A program made the translations under genes and the position numbers. Source: Platanthera guangdongensis (Eukaryota > Streptophyta > Magnoliopsida > Asparagales > Orchidaceae). Taken from it: 64,000 nt of DNA. Positions 22,700-32,487 of this stretch are shown piece after piece. The number at the start of each line of letters is the position of its first letter. Within the stretch, counting starts at the first letter, position 1. The notes under the pieces were generated by a model. It was not told the DNA's origin and ran no database searches. It saw only the letters and a program-made list of their open reading frames with translations. The stretch spans positions 109,798,568-109,862,567 of the forward strand of contig CM077153.1 in assembly GCA_039583875.1 (NCBI GenBank), read 5' to 3'.

Positions 22700-22711
22700 A
22701 ACTGGTATCAC
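22700..22711 (+). other. Primer-binding site region after LTR1
   Basis: The sequence AACTGGTATCAC follows the LTR end directly. The TGGTATCA core matches the end of initiator tRNA-Met used by many plant LTR elements, but the usual following GAGC is CTTG here. Confidence 0.5.
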
Positions 22712-22882
22712 TTGAACAACGATCATATGAGAAAGAAGTCCACAACATGGGACCACCCCCGCCCAAGCATTAGTTTGCGGACAAACTATGCAGCGGAAGC
22801 AGTGGTGTGCCCATGTACAAAGTCACATAAATGGTCCACAAAGTACAATGAGTTAGGCTAGTTTTGTTTTAACCTTACCTTT

Positions 22883-23273
22883 ATGCAACCTCCACAGGTC
22901 GTCGCACCGCAAAATGTGGCTCCTCCCCCTCTAGCTGCCACTCCATTCCTACATACGGAGATGGGGCAGACCTTGACGGCGATTCTGGATGCCTTCAGAT
23001 CCCAGCAAGTCCCGGCTCCACAGCCAAATCCGGGGTCGAGCTGGCTGAGTGCATTCAAGAGCCTGTCCCCACCGACGTACCGTGGGACAGAGGATGCGTT
23101 AAAGACGGAAGAATGGCTGGAGGCCATACACGAGATCTTAGTAGGCATCAGCTGCCCAGTCGGCGAGGCAGTACCTCTAGCCACTTCTGTGCTAGAGGCT
23201 CATGCGAAGAGATGGTGGAAATCAGTCCAGGAGTCTACTTATGCGGACTTTGAGCTGTCAGAGATATCATGGG
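22883..23273 (+). pseudogene. gag: Array E first gag copy, truncated
   Basis: An open 130-codon stretch from MQPPQVVAPQNVAPPPL through LKTEEWLEAIHEILVG, LEAHAKRWWKSV and FELSEISW. It has no stops and closely matches B gag. It ends abruptly at 23273, where Angela integrase sequence begins on the other strand. The zinc knuckle and everything after it are missing. Sequence of this copy resumes only in integrase at 45159. Confidence 0.85.
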
Positions 23274-24808
23274 TACCCACCTCTAGCCATGGAACTCATT
23301 GGTCCGCATACATCACTATGTACAACACCCAAGAGATCCTCAGCCCTCTCAGTATAACCAGTGAAATGAGCTTTAGTCATTTTACCTAACAAACAAGATT
23401 CGTATTGCTCAAATGATTCATAATCAAATGAGTCCAAAAGTCCATCTCTATGGAGTTTGGATATGCGCTTCTCGTTGATATGGCCCAAACGACAATGCCA
23501 TAGAAATGTAGGGTTCGAGTCATTTGTTCTTAGTCTTTTATTGTTTTCTACATTACAGATCAGATGGTCCAAGTTCAAAACATAAAGAGCATTAAACAAT
23601 TGGGCTACAACATAACAAACATCATTCTTAAATATAGAACAACAGTTGTTCTTAATTATAAAAGAAAATCCAATCATGTCCAAACATGAAATAGATATAA
23701 TGTTTCTAGTTATGGCCAGAACAAAATAACAATTATCTAGTTCTATTACAAGCCCACTGGGTAAAGAAAGACGGTAAATCCCTACGGCTACAGCAGCAAC
23801 TCTTGCTCCATTACCGATGCGGAGGTCCACCTCTCCTTTACTCAGCAATCTTCTCCTTCCCAGTTCCTGCACATTTGTACAAATGTGAGAACCACATCCG
23901 GTATCCAATACCCAAGATGAAGGAGCAGAAAGGTTTATCTCTATAACGTAGACATTTGAAGCGGAAGACATACCTCCCTTCAATTTCTGCAGACCTTCAA
24001 TGTACGAAGGACAGTTCCTCCTCCAATGACCAGCCTTGCCACAGTGGTGGCATTTCCCTTCCTTCACCGTGCTTTTCTTTTTCATCAGTGCTGAAGACTT
24101 GGGCTCAAGGTATGACTTAGGTCCCACCTTCGTCTTCTTAGAGCCCTTGGCCTTGCCCTTGCCCTTATGCACCATCAGTATGGGGCTGGCATGCTTGGCC
24201 TTCTTCATATTAATTTCAGCAGTTCTCAACATGCCTAGGAGTTCGGGCAGTGTCTTGTCTATTTCATTCATGTTGTAGTTCAAGACGAGCTGCTCATAAC
24301 TGTTCGGCAACGATTGCAGGATCAGATCTATGGCCAACTCTTGACCAAGAGGAAAACCCAGCCTTTCAAGGTTCTCTATATACCCAATCATCTTGAGTAC
24401 GTGAGTCCCTACTGAGTCTCGAACTCCTATCTTGCACTGAAGCAACGCTTTTGTGACGTCGAACCTCTCTTGACGAGCCTGCCCCTGAAACATTTTCTTG
24501 AGATGCTCGTCAATCTCCTTGCACCCCATGTTCTCATATTGCTTCTGAACCTCAGAGTTCATAGTGGCAAGCATAAGGCATTCGACATCTAAAGCATCAT
24601 CAGTATAATTCTTATAAGTATCCTTCTCAGCACGGGAAGAGTTCCCGGTCGGCACCTCGGGGACTTCTTCTTCCAAGACATAGAGCTTTCGCTCTTGCCT
24701 GAGAACAATTCTCAGGTTCCTGTACCAGTCCATGTAATTAGTCCCACTGAGCTTATACTTCTCAAGGATGGCTCTCAGAGACAACGTGGAGTGTGAAACA
24801 CTTGCCAT
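23274..24808 (-). CDS. gag-pol: Angela gag-protease with truncated integrase
   Basis: An uninterrupted ORF of about 510 codons starting MASVSHSTLSLRAILEKYKL. Residues ~20-210 are the copia gag core (YLMD-type start, LDVECLMLATM, VGTHVLKMIGYIENLERLGF, LPNSYEQLVLNYNMNEIDKT). A zinc knuckle C-H-H-C-x4-H-x4-C lies at about residues 253-266. The protease active site WVLDTGCGSHIC is at about 300, intact. The GAG-pre-integrase has LWHCRLGHINEKRISKL. The integrase begins HSDVCGPMSSMARGGYP and ends at the junction. Gag and protease could in principle be expressed from the LTR at 41772-42874, but D interrupts the leader. Confidence 0.9.
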
Positions 24809-25289
24809 GGAATTCTACAAGAATTTATGCAGAATAAAATCAGTACCAAAATTTCAAATACAATTTATTTTAATTTGGACTTCAATTAAAACACTCCCAC
24901 TATTTTATTCGAAATGATAGCCCTCACTAACTGTAACATCTCATTTCCAACTAGACCCCTAATAGTGGTTTTGGTCATGACTAGGTCATGACAAAACCCT
25001 AGGAATCCAGAAATGGGCCAAGAGATAGAAGACCAAGATGAAGATCACCATCGTCTGCCTATGGCACAACCACATCACCAAATCTAGGGTTTGACCTAGG
25101 GCTTCACCATGACTCCATGACCCCACCACAAAATCACTAACCCATTAGAGGGTCCACTAGAGCCTTAAGGGTCCATTGGAGTCAACCACAGTTGACCAAT
25201 TTGACCTAGGACCACCATAAGCCTAAATTGGGCAAGGTGTCATAACTAAGGGCAATGTGCTCTAGTAAAGCCCAACTAACCCTATCAGG

Positions 25290-25870
25290 GACTCCCTAGA
25301 CCCAATGTGGGATCAATGGGTCACTAAGGACATATGAAGGACAGTCAAAAGGGTTAAGATGACCAAAGTCAACTATAACCCTAAATGGGTCAAACTGACC
25401 TACTTAGGGTCAATGGACCATCCCCAAGCCAAGTGGACCCCACCCAAGCCCACATAACCCTAGATTGAGGTCAATGGGTCACCTAGGACCCATTGGGGTC
25501 CACCCAAGAGGCTAAGTTGACCAAAGTCAACTCTAACCCTAAATGGGTCAACCTAACCTACATTGGGTCAAACTAACATACACAAGGGCCAATTGAAGTT
25601 ACCTTAGCCAAGTGGACCCCACTCATACCCTCATAACCCTAGTGAGAGGCCAATGGGTCACCAAGGACTCATTGGGACCAATCAAAAAGGCTAAGTTGAG
25701 CAAAGTCAACTCTAGCCCTAAAATGGTCAAGTGCCCTACCTAAGGGTCAAGTGACCTCCAAGGGGCCAAGACAACCCTACCTAGGCCTTAGGGGAGACCA
25801 ATGGGTCACCAAGGACCCATTAGGGGCAAGCTCAAAGACCAAATTGGCCAAGTTCAACCCTAGCCTAAGT
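25290..25870 (+). repeat. Degenerate ~150-180-bp tandem repeats, W-box rich (D LTR)
   Basis: CAATGGGTCAC recurs at about 25313, 25472, 25651 and 25797. Each is followed by a GACCCATTGGGG-like stretch and a GTTGACCAAAGTCAAC inverted W-box pair. Spacing varies from about 147 to 179 bp. The same set is in the 3' LTR at about 35870-36430. Confidence 0.75.
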
Positions 25871-28807
25871 TTGGGCCAAGCTAGCCCAAATGGGCTAACT
25901 CAAGCTCATGCCCAATTCTCTTGGGCTAACCTTGCTTGGATGGGTGAAATAAACATGTGGGCTGCCTTAGGGTTAGGTAGGAGTCAAAAATTCAGATTGG
26001 TGAATGGGAGAGAGAAAGTGCTTCAAAGGGAAGAGAGAGAAAGAGAAGAGAAGAAATGGAGGAAGACTTGGGCTAATCTTTCCCCTTCCCCAACCTTCCC
26101 CAACCTCCCATTCAATTCCCTAAGACCAGAGGAGTGCAACCAGCTACCCATTGACTGCTGAAGCCAACATTTCCCCCCTACCTACCATGGCGCCAAGCTT
26201 GACCAAGAGCTAATAATGGCAAATGCATTTCCAGCCACCTAACACCCCTTCTCTTCATTTTAAAAGCTTCACTGGACTCCAAGGAATCAATCCCACCCCT
26301 TACCCGAAGGAGCCAGAGCTGTTCACTGTGTTGTTGCAGAAATTCGACCACCACCACCACAAAAATGGCATTCCGGCGATCGGCAAGGATTCAGGCCACC
26401 CGAAAGGTCCTCCTCCACTCCTTCTCTCATGGATAGTTCTTAGCAATCAATAGGTTCAAGGTTCGGGCTCAATTGAGCCCGAATCAATCTCGAATTTTCA
26501 TGGTTTTTCCATGGAAAATCACCTCTCGGGATCGCCGGAAAAGGGGCTTCCGGAGGCCAAGCCGCCGCCTGGCGACGGCCACCAACTCAACAGAGGTGGT
26601 GGTGGCGGTGGCCGGCCGGGGAGGTGGCCGGATCGCCGGCGGTGGCGTTTTGAAATTGCTCCAGGCGGGACGAATCGCAGCCGTCGGCTGGAGCTTGAGG
26701 ATGACTGGATCCCGTTAATCATGCGCCAAGATTCGTGCAAAGCCTGATGAATGAAACTATAGTTTCTAATATGCATTTTATTCATTCTGTCACACCCTTT
26801 TATATTTAATGTTTCTATTTTTGATAAATACATAGAAGCTGTTTCATAAAACGTCATCAACATGAAAAGTGTAGCCCAGTGAGTCTACTTTAATAGAAAA
26901 TTGGTTTAGACCAATTTGGGTGCCTGGTTTGACCAGGGCACCCATTTTGGTGGGGTCTACACATAGGGCTAGGCAGAAATTAAATTGAGTGCTCACCTTT
27001 TCTCTATGGTCCAAATGAGTTGCAATTTTGGCAGGGAGTCACCCTAGACCATAGCTAGGTGCTGCCCAAAAGTGGAAATTTTTGGGGACAATTTTTCTAT
27101 AGTTTTGTAAATTATTTAATTTATCTAGGGTAAATTAATTTAAGGGCCAAATTACCTCCAAACTCACACAAATATTGGTCAGTGGTGCTTGGGGTCATTA
27201 TAGTACTCTGGTTAAAATTTGATCACAATTGGATGTGTATTGGACTATAATCATGCAAATCCTAGCCTTGCCCTAAAAGGGTATTTTGGTCAAAAAGTGC
27301 ACTTTGGTGTTTTGAGTGGCCAAATCACCTCAACAGAGGATGAAATTTAGACCACTGACTTGGCATGACATTTAGCACCTCTCCATGGAATGTGGGGTAG
27401 AGTGGAATTGATTTGCCCTAAGTTCCTAGGCCAAACCCTAAGGAAGGACCTTTGTGCCTTGTAAAGGGCATGAGTCCTAAACACCTTGGATGAACTTCAA
27501 ATTTTGTATGCAGGGTCCTAGGGTATATAAAACACTCTGGTAAAAATCTTAAAGAATTTTGAAAAGGGTAGCGCCTACAAAACCCTAACCCTAGCTTAGG
27601 TCATAAAAATTCTAGTACTAGTTTAGGTTAGCTAAACTCCTTGAAATATAATAAAATTTGGGTAGTGTGGGAATAAGGATATAATGATCTCTGGTAATTT
27701 ATTTGGGAATTTTGATCAATATTTGTAGCACTTCATTTGTAACTAATAGGATTGCCCTAATTAATAATTTGACTATTGAGATCTCACTACCAATTGAAAG
27801 TTCATGAAAATTGGCAGAGGTAGTTATAGAGCATAATGATCATATATGAATTTTAATAGAATTTTTGGATTCATAATTATGGCATCTCCTTCACAAGTGC
27901 ATTACTTTGGTTACATGCTAAATAATTCCTACAGAGCTCAATACTTGTTTAACAATTATGAAATTTGATACATATTGTTACTAGTTCATCATTATCAAGT
28001 GGGAATTTATTTGGAATTTTGTGATGGATAATTAGAATACTTTGTTCATTAATCCTTAAACTTGGAATTTCATGAGAAAATCAAGTGTAACCTTATTATT
28101 AAATGATAAATTATGAAACTTGCACTAGAGTATTTATATGTCATTATAACCATCCTTGAATTTTATCTGAATTTTTGGATGTATTATTGCTGTAAAATCT
28201 TTTAAAATGACTTATTTTGAGATATATTTGAAATTACAATTAAGGGCCTAAAGCTTGCTGAAAAATTGGAATACTTAGGCTTTAGAGTTGATTATTCATT
28301 TTGAAATTAACATAAATTTAGTGGATTATTATCTTGTCTGAAATTGGTACTTCATGTTCAAAACTTGGGCTTTTGGATACTAGAATAAATAAATAAATTA
28401 TCAGACAAATTAGGAAATTATGAATTTCTGGATTTATGCTAAAAATATCATTATAGCCCTCTAATAATTATCATATGGGTACTGGATGATTATTTGATGT
28501 ACCTCCCATTTTACGAGTCATATAGCTTAAGTGGTCTGCATATAGTAAAAACTGTAGAAATCATGTTGGAGTATAATTGGATGCATGTCTTGGGATTAGT
28601 GGTAGGCTGGTTTGGATGGATAAAAATAAGTTCATTATTGGTAGTAGGAGGAGTAGAGGGATGAATTGGCTAGAGTTAGGCGGTGCCCGAGATCGACGAA
28701 AGATCGTCTTCCCCGAGGTGAGGTAGAGTCAAATCACCCTAGGATTAGCCTATTGTAACATGAGAAGGTAATGGGTAAGGGAATCAACCAATAATAATAA
28801 TAAGCAC

Positions 28808-28898
28808 CTTGCGAAAGGGAACGCTGGGCGTAATCCCAACATAGTTCCTAGTGCCCCTTGAGAGCCCTTCACAGGGAATACCGGGGGCAATCCTGGGT
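28808..28898 (+). promoter_or_regulatory. 91-bp block conserved between the LTRs of D and B
   Basis: It begins CCTTGCGAAAGGGAACGCTG and differs from the copy in the B 5' LTR at only three positions by eye. The second D copy is at 39369-39460. It is followed within 0.6-0.9 kb by the hairpin run, as in B. Confidence 0.7.
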
Positions 28899-29505
28899 TA
28901 ACGTAAACTGTATTAACAAGCTGAAAAGAGTAACTTAGTAATTAGGGTTGCACATTTCACGAACACAGATATCACTGGAAGATAGTTGGAAGCTTCGGCT
29001 TGGATGGTTAAGAGACGGACGTTTGGGTCCGGGGAGCTTCGGCTCGATTGATTGAGACGGACATTTTGGTCCGGGGAGCTTCGGCTCGGTTTTTGGATAC
29101 GTTAAATTTGCATGTGCATAAAAGGAAAGGAAATTTAAGGTGGTGGGTCTTCGGTAATGGAGGGTCGATGCACCGACGCCAATACGCTGACTCGGCAAGT
29201 GTGGTTAGCACTTTGCCAACAGAAGTCCGGTGCGCCAGCCGGCAAGAGTACGCAGGAGTCCGCTTCGTGCACCAAGAGTTGAGGCGTACGATAGGTCTGA
29301 CCGGTAGTGCTTTACTGGTTTATAGGTGGGCGAGGCCCAACCCACCGCTTCCGTCTGCCACTACGGAGGTATCCTGAGAGGTTATGGCTCCAGAAAGGGG
29401 GAACTAAAGGTCTGTGTGCACAGAGTCGTGTGTGTGTGTTGCACTTGCCTGTTCCATCATACCCACTTGCATGTCATAGCATAATCGATTCATTTAACCC
29501 TGACA

Positions 29506-29723
29506 CCTAAAGTATAAGTGGAATGGGACGCTTATACATTAGGACCTGCAAAACAACCCCTTAGTCTATAAGCTTGTGTGGGCAAGTTTATAAATTAAAG
29601 GTTAAATTCTTTATATATATAATGTTGTTATTAACCGACACCCCAACATATAAATTGGTATGAGACTTTTTATACGATGAGATCCCTGTAAAAGATCCCT
29701 TGCTTATACGTTCCGTATAAGTT
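29506..29723 (+). repeat. Run of four AT-rich hairpins (D LTR)
   Basis: Hairpins lie at 29506-29543 (CCTAA...GTATAAG/CTTATAC...TTAGG), 29566-29594 (TATAAGCTTG/CAAGTTTATA), about 29648-29675 (TATAAA/TTTATA; the 3' LTR copy gains a terminal G-C pair) and 29703-29721 (CTTATAC/GTATAAG). The first and third loops contain GAATGGGAC and GTATGAGAC, like the GTATGGGC loops in B. The 3' LTR has the same run at about 40066-40287. Confidence 0.75.
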
Positions 29724-30354
29724 AAGGTTATTTTTCATACTATGCTTTACTGCCACATGTACTATAAAAATTGCTAGTATAGGTCCGCTGCCATCTGATT
29801 CTTGTTTACTCTCCACCTTCAAGTCCTCCCCTTTCTTCCTCTCCGCTCGGTGCCTAGGGGCCATGGGGGAAGGGGCAGAGGATGATAGGACTTAGTCTTT
29901 TAGACTAACGGTTTTCGAACCACATCATTTTAGGGGACCGTGGAGCCCAGCATGGAGGAGCAGCCCCAGAGGTCGGCACACTTGGAGATCGGGCAGTCTA
30001 GTTCCGGAGTTCAGACGGCAAGGACTGTGAGTCCTGATCGCTACTACTAGTTATATTAGTTTGCTTCCGCGTTGAGAGATTTGTAGTGAGGACATGATGT
30101 ACTGAGCATGAGCCTAAGATCTTATATTTCTGTGTATCTGTGGACACTCCCTTCGTGGAGAATATTTACATATATATGTGATTTCTGTGGACTTGCTTTA
30201 CTATTTTGCTACAGTTACGATCGATTTGGCCGGCAGGATCGGCGTTTTGTAGTGATGACCTTCCCGGGTGCGAAGGTGTCACCGCAAAGCGACGGTTCTG
30301 GTCCTAAGACCCCGGTGTTTTAAAAAGAAAAAAAGGGGGGGGGGGTCTTACAAG

Positions 30355-30366
30355 TGGTATCAGAGC
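30355..30366 (+). other. Primer-binding site of chromovirus D
   Basis: TGGTATCAGAGC, two bases after the LTR end, is complementary to the 3' end of initiator tRNA-Met. It is the canonical PBS of plant LTR retrotransposons. Confidence 0.9.
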
Positions 30367-30456
30367 CGACCTCGATCGAAATGTAGCAGTCCACAACCCT
30401 GGGTCACCCCCGCGCGAGTTTAGTTTGGGGACAAACTAAGCAACGGAAGCAGTGGT

Positions 30457-30520
30457 GTGCCCATATGGGGGATCACATGTAAATTTTTGTGCCCATATGG
30501 GGGATCACATGTAAATTGTC
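30457..30520 (+). repeat. 32-bp tandem duplication in the D leader
   Basis: Two adjacent near-identical copies start GTGCCCATATGGGGGATCAC at 30457 and 30489. Related elements B and E have one corresponding copy, so the duplication is specific to D. Confidence 0.85.
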
Positions 30521-30566
30521 CACTTTTATTAGGTATTGAGTCGATTACCTACTAATGTAGTTCGTT

Positions 30567-31711
30567 TTGCAGCCCCCAGCTCAGCCCACCACACAAGGTG
30601 GAGCTCAACAGACTCCAGACATTGCACCACCTCCCATGGTCCCCACACCTTTCCTTCAGTCAGACATGGGGCAAACCCTTACAGCTATCCTTGAGGCCTT
30701 CCGGGCTCAGCAGGCTCCGGCCCAGCAGCCAAACCCAGGGGCCAACTGGATGAGCACCTTCCGAGGACTGTCCCCCCCCCCCCCCCCCCCCGTCATACTT
30801 GGGGACAGAGTCGGCAGTGCGGACAGAGGAGTGGCTGGATGTTATGTACGAGATGTTGACCGGGATACGGTGCCCTTGGGAGGAGAGGGTGGCTTTGGTG
30901 GTATCTTGCTTGGAGTCCCACGCTAAGAGGTGGTGGAAGACACTGTTGGATACGACGTTTGCCGATAGGGAGATTGCAGAAATTACTTGGGAGGAATTCA
31001 GGGCCACGCTGCTGGAGCACTTTGTTCCGCAGTCGGCCAGGGACGAGTTGGAGGAGCGGTTCTTGCAGATGAGGAAGGGCACCAGGACGGTGGTGGAGTA
31101 CCACCGAGAGTTCGACCATTTGGCCCGATATGCGGGTTCTTACCAGCTGGACGAAGCAGGATACGTCAAGAGATTCTATAAGGGCCTAAAAGAGGAGTTG
31201 AGGGAGGCCTTGCTGTTTGTATCCGACAGGCCTATCTCCCGGATTTTGGAGATGGCAAAGAGGATTGAGGCCGATTGGCACACCACTCGGGGCCGGAAGC
31301 GGCAATCGGAGGATCAGGGCCGGAGGGCCCGAAATGATCAGCGGCGAGGCACCATACCAGATGGGAGAAGGACACAGGAGCAGCCTCGTCAGGAGGTGAG
31401 GCAGGAGCCGAGAGAGCAGGTGGTTTTGGCCCCTCAACCTCTTCGGATACAGGAGATGCCGAGACCCGGGGGTATGGTATATCCACCGCCGAAGTGCTTT
31501 CATTGTCATTAGGTGGGACACCTCCGAAGAAACTGCCCCATGAGGGGGGCACCACCTCCAGCACCATAGGGTGGCCCACCTGCCCAGCATTTCGGAGGCC
31601 AAGGATGCGGCCGAGGACGTGGTTAGCAGGGAGGAGACCGAAGACAGGAAAGGGAGCAGGTATATTCTTTGGACCTGGCACAGCCTCGGAACCCAGAGCA
31701 GGTCATCACAG
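30567..31711 (+). pseudogene. gag: Chromovirus D gag
   Basis: Reading begins at a TTG codon that aligns with the ATG of B gag (QPPAQPTTQGGAQ). A C homopolymer at about 30773-30790 shifts the frame. The rest (from 30799) keeps the gypsy gag core: RTEEWLDVMYEML, HAKRWWKTLLDTTFADREI, QMRKGTRTVVEYHREFDHLA and VKRFYKGLKEELREALLF. The zinc knuckle reads C-F-H-C-H-stop-V-G-H-x4-C, with TAG at 31510-31512. Two more TAG codons follow before VYSLDLAQPRNPEQVITG. All three could be CAG to TAG. It ends at the intron-like segment. Confidence 0.85.
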
Positions 31712-31846
31712 GTAAGCCAAGATGTTTAAATTTTTTAAATTGAATTCCCTTCCTCAGTTGCCCAATAAATAGAACTGCACTAGTAGAATGAATAGGAAAG
31801 AAAACTCGTTAGAAAATACTAAGACAATTAACCGTCCCAAGTATAG
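31712..31846 (+). other. Intron-like segment between gag and protease (element D)
   Basis: It starts GTAAGCC directly after ...VIT-G and is AT-rich. Reading through meets a stop within about ten codons. Using the acceptor TATAG at 31842-31846 joins gag to ...VFISGKPAYTLFDTGAS in frame (phase 1). The alternative acceptor CCCAAG at 31841 would be out of frame by one. Equivalent segments are in A and B. Confidence 0.5.
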
Positions 31847-32487
31847 TCTTCATCAGCGGCAAGCCCGCTTATACTCTGTTCGACACGGGTGCCTCGCACT
31901 CGTTTGTGTCAGAAGCCTTTCTGGAAGGGTTGGAAGGAGTGGAACCGTTCACAGGCCGGATGAGGAGGGTGCGTCTACCCGATGGATCGAAGATACTCAC
32001 CCCTGCCCACTACAGCATGGAGGAGGAGATTGGAGGAAAGACATTCGAAGTATCGGCAACGGTCCTAAAGATGCCAGTCTTCGAGCTGATCCTGGGCATG
32101 ACTTGGTTGCAGTGGAATCATGCCCAGATTGATTGTCAAGCGAAGTGGATCGTCGTGAGGCACGGGGACTCTATCATCATCATCGAAGGTATAAGACCTG
32201 CCTCACGTATACCCTTATCTTCAGTACAGGTCATTAAGGCCTATTTACAGGGGGAGGAGGTCTACGAGGTGCTGTTTGAAATGGCGAAGGCCACGAACTC
32301 TATATCGAATATCCGGTGGTGCGGGATTTTGCGGACGTCTTTCCAGAAAAATTACCCGTATTGCCCCCGCACAGGGAGCAGGACTTCCAGATACAACTGG
32401 TGCCGGGGGCCAAGCCGGCATCTAGGGCCCCTTACCGGATGGCCCCGAAGGAGTTGGCAGAGTTCCGAAGTCAGTTGCAGGAACTAG
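31847..32487 (+). pseudogene. pol: Chromovirus D aspartic protease
   Basis: Open from ISGKPAYTLFDTGASHSFVSEAF, with the retropepsin DTGA motif intact at about 31882, through VRLPDGSKI, FELILGMTWLQWNHAQIDC and VRHGDSII. It enters the protease-RT linker, where one C appears to be missing near 32313 compared with B. That shifts the frame away from pol, which continues in another frame at 32316. The part after 32315 in this frame is therefore out of frame. The protease domain itself looks sound. Confidence 0.8.

Larger units (their letters stand above)
24932..30352 (+). repeat. 5' LTR of chromovirus D
   Basis: It starts TGTAACATCTC and ends GGGGTCTTACA just before the PBS. Parts in order: a directly repeated GTCATGAC palindrome near 24977-24995, W-box-rich degenerate tandem repeats (25290-25870), a GC-rich block (26465-26740), an AT-rich stretch with TATATAAAAC at 27534-27543 as a weak TATA candidate, the 91-bp block shared with B (28808-28898), and a run of hairpins (29506-29723). 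No coding region is credible. Confidence 0.95.

Noticed and set aside
25751..26161. 136-codon ORF in the D LTR
   Set aside because: It is repeated in the 3' LTR but ends differently there, and codes low-complexity sequence without a domain.
30355..30366. tRNA gene fragments at PBS sites
   Set aside because: Only 12-13 bases match the tRNA-Met 3' end, exactly next to LTR ends, as expected for primer-binding sites.
30765..30800. Programmed frameshift site in D gag
   Set aside because: The C run is inside the gag core and absent from related gags; slippage expansion is simpler.
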